Positions 9,684 through 16,874 of a DNA stretch of 19,433 nucleotides are shown piece after piece. This stretch comes from Desulfobacca acetoxidans (GTDB lineage Bacteria > Desulfobacterota > Desulfobaccia > Desulfobaccales > 0-14-0-80-60-11): positions 1 to 19,433 of the forward strand of contig DZCR01000055.1 of the NCBI GenBank assembly GCA_022736495.1. Direction: 5' to 3'. The stretch's first letter is position 1; each line of letters begins with the position of its first letter. The notes under the pieces were generated by a model. The model had not been told where the DNA came from, made no database searches, and worked only from the letters and a program-made list of their open reading frames with translations. The position numbers were made by a program, and so were the translations under genes.

Positions 9684-10376
9684 TCATGGCTTGTCTTTTT
9701 GGTGCAAAATTGCCAAAGACACCAGCCAGGCCAGGACAATGGCTGGATAGAGCTGCCCCACCAGCGCCTCCAGCATAACCAGGGTGCGGGCCACCGGGTG
9801 CACCGCGGTGATATCGCCGTATCCGGTGGTAGTCAGAGTGACGATACTGAAGTACGTCAGCTCCCGCCGGAGTGCGTCCGGCTCGCCGGTGATCAGGCCT
9901 TCCGGCAGGCGGAAGGCCTGGGGGCTAGTCAAGGCTACCACCTGATAAGCGAAGGCCCACATCACTCCCAAGAGGAGATAGATCAAGATGGCGCCGCGAA
10001 TCCGGTGGGCCGTCACCGGACCGTCCCGAAATACTTGGGCGATTACCACGGCCAACAGGAGCCCCAAATAAATCAAGCTGAGGCTGTTTGTCAGGACAGC
10101 CAGGTCTTCTACTATCCGGAATTCCTCCGCCCATTTGAGGGCCAGAATAATGACCGCCAGGACGATGACCAAAAAGCTCAACCACTTCTGTTGGAACGTG
10201 GTCAGCACCCCGGCCACAATAACGAGAGAAAAGAAGATATGGGCCACCAATCTGCCGAACCATATATCGCCCAGGGAGTTCAGGATGATGAAGTAGCCCA
10301 GGAAAAAAATCAGGAGGCCCGTGAGGCCGGTTTCATCGGTCCAAAAATGCCGGGGATGGAGTCTGAGCCGCTTCAT
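9684..10376 (-). CDS. Six-helix potassium channel family protein
   Basis: An inner-membrane cation channel of about 230 residues. Five hydrophobic helices (for example LLIFFLGYFIILNSLG, LSFLVIVLAVIILAL, AILIYLLLGVMWAFAY) precede a pore loop with the selectivity filter VTLTTTGYGDITAVHP, followed by a final helix. TTTGYGD is the classic K+ filter. No arginine-rich voltage-sensor helix and no cytoplasmic RCK/TrkA-N gating domain is visible, so gating is unclear. ATG 10376 starts just before the first helix but has only a weak ribosome-binding site; a GTG at 10412 would add 12 residues. The adaptor gene begins 36 nt downstream, so the channel may be transcribed with the efflux operon. The K+ channel fold is clear; its physiological role is not. 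Confidence 0.87.
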   Translation of the reverse strand: MKRLRLHPRHFWTDETGLTGLLIFFLGYFIILNSLGDIWFGRLVAHIFFSLVIVAGVLTTFQQKWLSFLVIVLAVIILALKWAEEFRIVEDLAVLTNSLSLIYLGLLLAVVIAQVFRDGPVTAHRIRGAILIYLLLGVMWAFAYQVVALTSPQAFRLPEGLITGEPDALRRELTYFSIVTLTTTGYGDITAVHPVARTLVMLEALVGQLYPAIVLAWLVSLAILHQKDKP

Positions 10377-10539
10377 AATGCCAATTTTTCCGATTGACGG
10401 CTGCCGCCGCACCCCGGTTGTTGCCGGGAGGACCTGGCTGATCTGGCACTACACCTTGATAGAGGCCGCACGCTTGTTTTGCCGCCAACGGCCCTGACTT
10501 CCGCCCCAAGCATCTCAAGCCTTTGGAAAATAAGGATTC

Positions 10540-11640
10540 TCAACCGGGCACGTGGAAAAACGCCACCGCCAGAACCAGGTATACCGTCAGGAGGAGCAGG
10601 CCGGTGAACCAGTTGGATTTCCCGTCGCTGGTGGTATGGGCCACCAGAGAGGCGGCGATGACGATGGCGAAGACCTCGCCCCGGGTAAACACCAGATCCA
10701 TCCGTTGCGGAGCAATAACATAACTCAAGAACACCAAAAGCGGCGTCACAAAAAGCGCCACCTGCGTACTGCTGCCGATGGCGATGGCGACGCTCAGATC
10801 CATGCGGTTTTTCATGGCAGCCATCACCGCGGTGCTGTGTTCCGCGGCGTTGCCGATCACCGCCACGATGATGATACCCACAAACACCTTGGACATGCCC
10901 AAGTGGAGGGCCGCCTCCTCCACCGACCCCACCAGAATTTCACTGAGCCAGGCGATGAAAAAAGTGGCAATACCCAAGACTACCAAAGCTACCGGCAAGC
11001 TCCAGGCAGCGTGCCCTTTCTCCCCAGCCTCCTCCGGCGAGGCCCCCCGAAATAGCTCTTTGTGGGTGTGCAGAGAAAAGATGAGACTAAAAATATACAC
11101 GACTATGAGCAGACCAGCCAGGGCCAGGCTGATGGCGGCTTCGTTGACCGCAATCTCAGTCGGGCGCAAAAAATGGAACAAGGCCGGGGTGATGATGGCC
11201 ACCGAAGTCAGCAAGAGCATCTGGGCCTGGGCCCGGGCCGAAATGGGATTGTATTCCTGGATTTTGTAGCGCAATCCACCCGCCAGAAACGCCGCCCCCA
11301 GCACCAGCAAAATGTTGCCGATGATGGACCCGGTAAGAGAGGCCTTGACTATGTCCAGGTAACCGGCGCGCAGGGCCACGATGGCGATGATGAGCTCTGC
11401 GGCGTTGCCGAAGGTGGCGTTCAAGAGGCCGCCGATACCTTCTCCGGCCCGGTCGGCGATCTGCTCCGTGGCTTTCCCCATCCACCCCGCCAATGGGATG
11501 ATGCCCAGACAGGCGGAAAAGAAAATCAGGGTATGGGCCTGGGGCCGCAAATACTCCAGGTAGAGGGAAAAGGGAATAAAAATGAGCAGCACATTCAAAG
11601 AAAAGAAGAGTTTCAGAAAATTTCCTCCGGCGGCACTCAC
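10540..11640 (-). CDS. cax: Calcium/proton exchanger (CAX family)
   Basis: A cation/H+ antiporter of about 366 residues and 10-11 membrane helices that exports Ca2+ (possibly also Mn2+) in exchange for protons. The two inverted ion-binding alpha repeats are present: [20 protein letters not shown] at residues 75-93 and [18 protein letters not shown] at about 261-278. The acidic hinge EEAGEKG between the halves matches the family layout. GTG 11640 is the preferred start: AAGGAG lies 6 nt upstream. An upstream in-frame TTG (11661) contains this ribosome-binding site in its coding sequence and is less likely. The upstream region (11641-11908) holds several hairpins and a broken small frame that may be a regulated leader. 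The family call is firm; ion preference is not determinable. Confidence 0.92.
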   Translation of the reverse strand: MSAAGGNFLKLFFSLNVLLIFIPFSLYLEYLRPQAHTLIFFSACLGIIPLAGWMGKATEQIADRAGEGIGGLLNATFGNAAELIIAIVALRAGYLDIVKASLTGSIIGNILLVLGAAFLAGGLRYKIQEYNPISARAQAQMLLLTSVAIITPALFHFLRPTEIAVNEAAISLALAGLLIVVYIFSLIFSLHTHKELFRGASPEEAGEKGHAAWSLPVALVVLGIATFFIAWLSEILVGSVEEAALHLGMSKVFVGIIIVAVIGNAAEHSTAVMAAMKNRMDLSVAIAIGSSTQVALFVTPLLVFLSYVIAPQRMDLVFTRGEVFAIVIAASLVAHTTSDGKSNWFTGLLLLTVYLVLAVAFFHVPG

Positions 11641-11685
11641 TTCGTGCTCCTTTGGAGGCAATCCATGCCTCTGGAATGACTACTC

Positions 11686-11823
11686 TTACTGGTCCTCGTC
11701 TTGGGCCAGCTTTATGATGCTCCGACCGTACGCGTTTTTCAGCCCCGCGAGAAATTCTCCATCCACCTTGCCCTTTTAGGCGGTGATCTCCGGGAAGCGT
11801 TTCCCCCAGTGAAAGGGTAGCAC
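11686..11823 (-). pseudogene. Short protein-like frame with an internal stop, upstream of cax
   Basis: From GTG 11823 the frame reads VLPFHWGKRFPEITA, then TAA (11776-11778), then KGKVDGEFLAGLKNAY and GRSIIKLAQDEDQ, then TAA (11686-11688). Both halves look like real protein in the same frame, so one substitution (for example GAA to TAA) would explain the interruption. The second half alone could start at GTG 11766 with AAGGG 4 nt upstream, giving 26 residues that end 45 nt before the exchanger start, as a leader peptide might. I do not recognise the family. The 5' half overlaps one of the hairpins described separately. Confidence 0.3.
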
Positions 11824-11882
11824 CCTTCCACCACTCGGGGTGAACCTGGGGGGAGGCCACGGCTGGATGCCGTGATCCTCCC
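11792..11882 (-). other. Hairpin-rich leader region between secreted-protein gene and cax
   Basis: On the minus strand three stems occur in succession. Stem 1 (11882-11851) is GGGAGG-AT-CACGGC, loop ATCCA, GCCGTG-G-CCTCCC: 12 pairs. Stem 2 (11840-11804) centres on AAGGGT, loop GCT, ACCCTT, extended by GTG/CAC and CCCC/GGGG. Stem 3 (11805-11792) is GGGAA/TTCCC and competes with stem 2 for the same G/C bases. No T-tract follows any stem, so they are not simple intrinsic terminators, although stem 1 lies 27 nt after the upstream stop codon. I could not match the conserved cores of the yybP-ykoY or M-box RNAs. Confidence 0.35.
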
Positions 11883-11908
11883 ACCTGATCCTGCATGGTC
11901 CTCAAAAC

Positions 11909-14434
11909 CTACCGTCGGCCACCGCGGCCGCCGCCACCTCCGCGACCTCCGCCGCCACCGCCACGGGGACCGCCGCCACTGGCCCTTCCACCACCCCCGC
12001 CGCTAGGTCTGGAGAAACCGGGACTGGGCCGGGAGGCCGCACTGGCCCGCTGGAAGTTCTGAGTCCTCGCTTGACCTCGCTGCCGGGCGGCGAAGTCCCG
12101 GTTAAGCTGACCGGTATCGAAGCTGGGGCGGGTAGCCGCCGCCGGACGAGCCGCGGGAGTGGGACGGGTCGCGGCCGCTGGACGGGTTGCCGGAGTTGCC
12201 GTGGGCTTCCATTGGCTGCCCTGGCGCTGCTGCCAGTTGCCCTTGTTATCCCGCTTTAAGACATTGCCATCCTTGTCGGCAAAGACGTTGTTGGGACCGG
12301 CAGGCTTGGGCTTGGTTCGAGCCGGTTGTTGCTTGGCTTTGGGCCGTTCGGCCTGGGCCGGGCGCTCGGGGCGGGCCGCCGGGCGCTGCTCGGGTTGACC
12401 CGGCCGGCGCTCCGCCAGGTTGTTGTTATTGCCGGGCCGCTTGTAGATATTCCCCACCAGCCCCGCGGCCGCGCCCCCGGCCAGACCTCCGGCCAGGCCG
12501 GCATACAGTTCTGGTCTGCCCCGGTCGCCGATACCGGGCCGGTCACCGATACCGGGACGGTCCCCTGCTCCCGGACGGTCCAGCCAGGGCCGCTCCGGCC
12601 GCTCGCCCGGACGGTCGGGGCGGATGCCCACCACGTTATTATGGATGTTATTGACATTGGTATAATGGTAGCCTCCCGTCCCCCAATAGCCGCTGCCTCC
12701 TCCCCAAGACCCCGGGCCGTAATATCCGCCGTCATACCGGTCCCACCAGTTGTCCGCCACCGCCGCGGTCAGCGCCACGGCGCCCGCCGTTACGGCGGCG
12801 GTCCCCAGCCAGGAGAAGGGATTGTAATACGAGGGGGTAGAGGCATAGGTGTTGGCGTACGGGTCGTAGGCGGCGCCGTACCCATACGTCTCTTGATAGG
12901 GGATATAGGCCGAGTCACTGGCATAAGCCGGGTAGTCATAGCCGGTGCCGTACACCGGCGTGCCGCCCTGCGTGTAGGTGCCGGTATAGCCCGGAGTATA
13001 CCCCACATAGGCCTCATCATCGGTGGAATCGTAGACATCCACGTACTTCACGTTGTAGTGGGGGTTGCTGGGCGGAATTTTCCCCTTGTCCTTAGGAGGC
13101 TGGGTCGACACCTTCCAGGGGCCGTCGGGGGAGTCCGCCTCGTACCACACCCCCTGGTCGCAGGCGTAAAACTTGGCGCCTTCTTTAAAAACCGCTTGGC
13201 CGGTGTTCTTGGCATACTCCAAATCCGTTCCCGCCACCTTCTCAAATTGGGGCTGACCGTCGTACTTGACCTGGGTGGTGGCCTTCTTCCGGTCGATGGC
13301 GGCGGTCTGAGGGAGGGCGGCATCCGCCACTGCCTCTTTGGCCTCCTGGGTGTTAGCGACATTGGCCAGGACAAAGCCCTTGGGCGACTTTGCCGGGATC
13401 TTGGCAAAATCCGCCGGCAGCTTGTCCGAGGCCACATAGGCCCAGGGACCTTCCTGCAGGGACTTGCCGGCGAACCAGCGGCCTGAGATGAGCACATAGT
13501 ACTGCTGGCTGGCGGTATCCATGAACACGTTGCTGTCGGTGTTGCTCAGATAGAGCAGACCGGTGCCGGTGATGGGCGTCCAATCCGGCTCGCCTTCCGA
13601 GACGATGAGCTCCGCCGACTCCGTGCTGACAATCACTTTCGGCATCAGGTCCAGGGTGGCCTTTACTTTTTTCCCCTGGGGCGCTTTCCCCTCTTTCTGG
13701 GTACGCTCTTCTAGAGCCTTCATCTCCTCCGGGAGGCTTTTGGCGTCTTGCCAGGGGCCCTGCACCTCGGCGGCGGTGAGCCAGACATCGCCGCCCTTGA
13801 GAAAATAGGCCTTGGCAGCGGGGTCATAGATCATGATGAAGGGGGTGTTAACCACCCGCATGAGCTTGGTCTTCTCCAGGGGTCGCAGTTTCGGGGTGCC
13901 CTCCAACGGCACCAGCACCGACGGCTGGCTCGCATAGATGATTTTAGGAGGATCGGTCTTCAAGCCCTGATCTTCCGCCTGCTGTTTCTTGAGTTCTTCC
14001 AGCATGGGTAGGACCCGGTCCAGGGAGATGTCAGCGCTTAAGTCTTTCACCTCGGAGTTGAGAAATTCCTTGAACTTCTCCAACTTCTCCGGTTCAACCC
14101 CGGGTGCCTTGATGTCGGTGATCTTGGGTGCATCGATGGTAACCATGCGGGTGCCCCGGTCGGTGGACACCCGGGCCGAGAGCCACACCACCCCGAACAC
14201 CGGCTCCTTCATATCCTTACGCTTGGCCGAGATTGCGGCCCGGGCCGTCAGTTTGTCGGCCTCGAAGCTTTCCAACTGTGGCTGATACATGGTGGCCCTG
14301 CCGTCGGAGTGCTCGAAGACTTTGGGCCACGACTCCTGGGCCGCCAGGGCCGGCCGGCTGAGAAGCAGGGCCCCGGTCATAACCATAAAGATGGCCATTC
14401 CCATAAACTTATTTGATGGACGCTTGCTGTTCAT
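11909..14434 (-). CDS. Large secreted protein with GPW repeats and RGG-rich tail
   Basis: An exported protein of about 841 residues and unknown function. A signal peptide ends near ALA-A (residue 31-32). Residues 35-190 form an alpha/beta region. Three repeats about 105 residues apart follow, each an aromatic strand pair ending in GPW (near 226-228, 329-331 and 437-439): YFLKGGDVWL...GPW, YYVLISGRWF...GPW and FYACDQGVWY...GPW. Then come a Tyr/Gly/Pro-rich stretch, a hydrophobic segment (GTAAVTAGAVALTAAVAD), a Gly/Ala glycine-zipper-like segment, short DRPGIG repeats, a NVFADKDGNVLKRD motif and an Arg/Gly tail ending RGGGGGRGGRR. Proteins of this build are sometimes labelled carbohydrate-binding family V/XII; I would not infer a ligand. 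ATG 14434 is chosen because AAGGAG lies 9 nt upstream. The basic tail could bind polyanions or the cell surface. Confidence 0.85.
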   Translation of the reverse strand: MNSKRPSNKFMGMAIFMVMTGALLLSRPALAAQESWPKVFEHSDGRATMYQPQLESFEADKLTARAAISAKRKDMKEPVFGVVWLSARVSTDRGTRMVTIDAPKITDIKAPGVEPEKLEKFKEFLNSEVKDLSADISLDRVLPMLEELKKQQAEDQGLKTDPPKIIYASQPSVLVPLEGTPKLRPLEKTKLMRVVNTPFIMIYDPAAKAYFLKGGDVWLTAAEVQGPWQDAKSLPEEMKALEERTQKEGKAPQGKKVKATLDLMPKVIVSTESAELIVSEGEPDWTPITGTGLLYLSNTDSNVFMDTASQQYYVLISGRWFAGKSLQEGPWAYVASDKLPADFAKIPAKSPKGFVLANVANTQEAKEAVADAALPQTAAIDRKKATTQVKYDGQPQFEKVAGTDLEYAKNTGQAVFKEGAKFYACDQGVWYEADSPDGPWKVSTQPPKDKGKIPPSNPHYNVKYVDVYDSTDDEAYVGYTPGYTGTYTQGGTPVYGTGYDYPAYASDSAYIPYQETYGYGAAYDPYANTYASTPSYYNPFSWLGTAAVTAGAVALTAAVADNWWDRYDGGYYGPGSWGGGSGYWGTGGYHYTNVNNIHNNVVGIRPDRPGERPERPWLDRPGAGDRPGIGDRPGIGDRGRPELYAGLAGGLAGGAAAGLVGNIYKRPGNNNNLAERRPGQPEQRPAARPERPAQAERPKAKQQPARTKPKPAGPNNVFADKDGNVLKRDNKGNWQQRQGSQWKPTATPATRPAAATRPTPAARPAAATRPSFDTGQLNRDFAARQRGQARTQNFQRASAASRPSPGFSRPSGGGGGRASGGGPRGGGGGGRGGGGGRGGRR

Positions 14435-14469
14435 GATCAACCACTCCTTTCAAGTCAAAAATTATTTGT

Positions 14470-14498
14470 ATCATAACTCAGGGTAATTAATCCATCAT
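14470..14498 (-). promoter_or_regulatory. Possible sigma-70 promoter of the large secreted protein gene
   Basis: TATGAT on the minus strand (14475-14470) matches five of six -10 positions. Seventeen bases upstream lies ATGATG (14498-14493), a poor -35 match. The surrounding sequence is AT-rich and lies about 35 nt upstream of the start codon. The placement is plausible but the evidence is weak. Confidence 0.25.
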
Positions 14499-14608
14499 GG
14501 CGATGCGCTGGCCGAGCTTTTATCATTTGCCTGCAAGGCAAAATTTATGAACGCCTCCCGTCACCGAGTCCCTGACAACTTTTCCAGGCTTGCTACGATC
14601 ACGGTCTT

Positions 14609-15495
14609 GTGGCGAGGGTTGAGCTGGGTGTGATTGAGGAATCTCTCCGTCAGGCCCCGGTCTACCCCCATGGCCTGGAGCTTCCGTTCGTTGATATTAC
14701 GAAACCCCGGAGCCTGTCCAAAGAGTCCCGGATGAAGCCCCCGGAATCTCTCGACACCTATGAAGCCCTCCATTTCTATCACCATGTCAACGTCTTGACC
14801 ACCGAGACCTTCGAGGAGACCCTCCGCGTTCTGGAACAGGCCGTGACTCGGGAGCCGGATTGCGGCCTCGCCTGGTCCCTGTTGGCACACCCTTATTGCA
14901 TGAACTACATACTGCAATTTTCTCCCCTCAAGACCCCCCTGAAAAAAGCCCTGGATTTTGCCAAGAAGGCGGTATCGTTGGATTCACAGAACCAACAAGT
15001 TCGAGCCACGCTGGCCAATCTCCATTTCCGCCGGAACGAACAGGACTTATTCCTGCTGGAAGCCGAGAAGGCCATGGCCCTCAACCCAACTCCCCCATGC
15101 TCATTGGCTATCTGGGCTGGCTCCTGGCGCTCTCTGGTGAGTGGGACCGGGGACTGGCCATCCTGGGGAAAAGCATAGAGTTGAATCCCCACTACCCGGG
15201 CTGGTTCCATATGGCGCCGTATTTTTATTATTACCTTCAGGGCAGGTATCTGGAGGCGCTCCAGGAGGCCCAACAATTCCAGATGCCCCAATTCTGCTGG
15301 GACCCGCTCCTGCGCGCCGCAGTTTTGGGGCAGTTGGGGAGGGAACGAGAGGCCGCCCAAGCGGTGGCAAAGTTGCTTCGGTTAAAGCAGGATTTCTCTG
15401 CCAATGGCCCCTTTCAGATTGGCTGCTACGTGAAATTCAAAGATCTGGCCGATGCCCTTCTCGACGGCTTGCGGTTGGCAGGTCTCCAGATCTGA
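14609..15495 (+). pseudogene. Truncated, frameshifted TPR region of a cyclase/TolB-like/TPR protein
   Basis: The C-terminal TPR part of the protein type that normally carries a nucleotide cyclase or TolB-like domain in front. Homology-like sequence begins near 14695 (SLSKESRMKPPESLDTYEA) and continues with TPR units such as TLRVLEQAVTREPDCGLAWS and ALDFAKKAVSLDSQNQQVRA. At about 15086-15088 the frame breaks. Frame one reads AEKAMALNP and then nonsense, while the next frame resumes exactly with NSPMLIGYLGWLLALSGEW, IELNPHYPGWFHMAPYFYY and the family-typical end DALLDGLRLAGLQI. Loss of one base explains the break. No cyclase or TolB-like domain precedes it: the frame has a stop at 14571. The gene is doubly defective. 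An ATG at 15097 could still express the last 132 residues. The frameshift could be a sequencing error, but the 5' loss cannot. Confidence 0.8.
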
Positions 15496-15717
15496 TCCAA
15501 ACTCCGAGCACTCAAAAAATTCTCGCCAGAGGTGCGCAACTTTTTCTATCTTGAGCAATTTATCAATTTGACCAAGAAATGCGGCTCGGATCAGTCTTTC
15601 TCTCAATTTTAGACGGAGGCAGCAGGAGGGGCCGGCCAAGCCTTGGGAGAGGCGACCCTCACCGTATTAAATCATCATAATTTCATATATTTATACAAAT
15701 AATCCCCAGAAACGATC

Positions 15718-15735
15718 TTGGCAAGCTTTATGCAT
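15718..15735 (+). promoter_or_regulatory. Sigma-54 (RpoN) type promoter
   Basis: TTGGCAAGCTTTATGCAT fits the -24/-12 consensus (TGGCACG-N4-TTGCW): GG and GC are separated by exactly ten bases, with matches at T, GGCA, G and TGCA. It lies about 55 nt upstream of the ATG of the small secreted protein and is preceded by about 50 nt of very AT-rich DNA (15665-15705) that could hold an IHF or enhancer-binding-protein site. If used, the gene would need an activator and ATP hydrolysis to be transcribed. Confidence 0.5.
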
Positions 15736-15789
15736 TTTCCTGGAGGTAGGTCGCTTTGAGCAACCCACTAATCCGATAGGAGAACGAGC

Positions 15790-16107
15790 ATGAAAAAGAT
15801 CATTACCACCTTAACCGCATTGACTTTTGTCCTGGGAGTGGCCGCGGCGGGCCAGGCTCAGGTTGCCAAAACCCCGGAAAAACCGGTGGTGCAGAGCACC
15901 CAGGCAACCCAGGCCCAGGTAACCCCTAAGGAACCGGTTAAGACCGGCGGACCGGCTACCCAGGAAATGGCCAAACCTGGTGATAAGACCAAGGAAGCCG
16001 TGAAAGAGGGAAAGGAAACCTCCGAACATAAGACCAAAAAAGAGGGCAAGAAAACCGAGAAAAAATCCTCTGCCGCCATGGGAAAAACTCAGGAGGGCAC
16101 GAAGTAA
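15790..16107 (+). CDS. Small secreted Lys/Thr/Glu-rich protein
   Basis: A 105-residue exported protein of unknown function. A clear signal peptide MKKIITTLTALTFVLGVAAA ends GQAQ, with cleavage probably after AQA. The mature part, about 80 residues, has almost no hydrophobic residues: first Gln/Thr/Val/Pro-rich (STQATQAQVTPKEPVK), then strongly charged Lys/Glu/Thr stretches (KEGKETSEHKTKKEGKKTEK). It is probably disordered in the periplasm. AGGAG lies 7 nt upstream of ATG 15790. A RpoN-type promoter precedes it and a strong intrinsic terminator follows, so it is likely a single-gene transcript that can be strongly induced. Similar low-complexity secreted proteins occur next to stress genes, but nothing here proves a role. 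Confidence 0.8.
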   Translation: MKKIITTLTALTFVLGVAAAGQAQVAKTPEKPVVQSTQATQAQVTPKEPVKTGGPATQEMAKPGDKTKEAVKEGKETSEHKTKKEGKKTEKKSSAAMGKTQEGTK

Positions 16108-16164
16108 ATCCGGGCAGGTTCATACTTCGTCTTTTTCTCACCCAACCAGCAAAACAACAACAAG

Positions 16165-16200
16165 GCCGGACAGGGATAATCCACCCTGCCCGGCTTTTTT
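16165..16200 (+). terminator. Intrinsic terminator between convergent genes
   Basis: GCCGG-A-CAGGG, loop ATAATCCA, CCCTG-C-CCGGC, then TTTTTT. The stem has 10 pairs with one mismatch. It ends the small secreted protein transcript. On the minus strand the same stem is followed by TTGTTGTTGTTTT and may also stop the NYN gene transcript. Confidence 0.9.
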
Positions 16201-16239
16201 GTCAGGGGCACAATACTCTGTGAGGTCTCTACCAACTCC

Positions 16240-16749
16240 TTAAAGCTTCTTCAAGCGTTGCTGGATTTGGCGCTGGCGTTTGGATAAGCGCCGGGCCGGG
16301 CCCTTTTTGTGGGTGCCTCGGGTTGAGGAAGGGTCTGCCTCGCCCTCATAGTCAGGGGCGCCGGCTGGATGGAGATAAGAGAGCTCAAATTGTCCGGCGT
16401 TGATCCAGGAAGCCTTCACGTGTTCGGCGCATACCTGGATTTCCCGATCCGAGGTAACCACTAAGGCCTGCTCCCGTTCCACGCGCAGCAACCGTTTGAT
16501 GACTTCATCGGCTCGTTCCCCCCGGCGGGAATAGATGATCAGAATGCCCTGATGTTGGTCCCGGTTCTCTTTCAGATCACCGTGCTGCCAGCCATCAAAA
16601 ACCACGGTAATCCGGTGGTGGGACCGGCCGCGATACCGGGTCAGCAACTCTACTAAGGCTTCCCGGCCCCCCTGCAGGTCTATGGCGTCCAAGAGCTGCA
16701 ACTGAGAAGACTGTCGAATCACATTGTAGCCGTCGATGATGACATGCAT
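16240..16749 (-). CDS. YacP-like NYN domain ribonuclease
   Basis: A 169-residue protein of the YacP/Rae1-like NYN (PIN-fold) family of endoribonucleases. It starts MHVIIDGYNVI, the first acidic strand (Asp6). Further conserved acidic sites are Asp52 in VVFDG, the signature YSRRGERADEVIKRL (Asp81) and VVTSDREI (Asp101), which together form the metal-binding pocket. In Bacillus the relative cleaves mRNA on the ribosome; that role here is an inference. The C-terminus is a basic tail (KKGPARRLSKRQRQIQQRLK), suiting RNA or ribosome contact. ATG 16749 has no Shine-Dalgarno sequence (TATTATAACC precedes it). The gene is transcribed away from the L,D-transpeptidase gene from overlapping promoters. 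Confidence 0.86.
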   Translation of the reverse strand: MHVIIDGYNVIRQSSQLQLLDAIDLQGGREALVELLTRYRGRSHHRITVVFDGWQHGDLKENRDQHQGILIIYSRRGERADEVIKRLLRVEREQALVVTSDREIQVCAEHVKASWINAGQFELSYLHPAGAPDYEGEADPSSTRGTHKKGPARRLSKRQRQIQQRLKKL

Positions 16750-16779
16750 GGTTATAATACTGAACGAGAGCGATACAAA

Positions 16780-16807
16780 AATTTAATGCAAAAATATCAA
16801 TTGTCAA
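16780..16807 (-). promoter_or_regulatory. Sigma-70 promoter of the NYN gene
   Basis: Minus strand: TTGACA (16807-16802), 16-nt spacer, TAAATT (16785-16780). The -35 box is perfect and the -10 box moderate. It predicts a 5' leader of about 25 nt without a ribosome-binding site. Its -35 box overlaps that of the divergent promoter. Confidence 0.5.
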
Positions 16808-16829
16808 TATTAATTTTCTCTGCTATAGT
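16801..16829 (+). promoter_or_regulatory. Sigma-70 promoter of the L,D-transpeptidase gene
   Basis: Plus strand: TTGTCA (16801-16806), exactly 17 nt, TATAGT (16824-16829). Both boxes match five of six consensus positions. The start codon is 45 nt downstream of the -10 box, with GGGGGAGGAAG in between. The -35 boxes of the two divergent promoters share bases 16802-16806. Confidence 0.6.
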
Positions 16830-16874
16830 AGCTGCCGTTACGTTATATTAACATAGGGGGAGGAAGTAGGGAAT

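Noticed and set aside
10413..10428. CCCGG/CCGGG hairpin between the exchanger and channel genes
   Set aside because: Only five pairs with no T-tract; expected by chance at this GC content.
12326..13486. Long plus-strand open frame (386 codons) opposite the large secreted protein gene
   Set aside because: Composition is Arg/Gly/Val-rich shadow coding opposite a GC-rich repetitive gene, with no recognisable domain; the minus-strand frame has a signal peptide, ribosome-binding site and repeats.
15496..15612. Frame after the TPR stop reading SKLRALKKFSPEVRNFF and onward to TAG
   Set aside because: Looks mildly protein-like on both strands but has no start and no recognisable relation to the TPR protein; kept only as a note.
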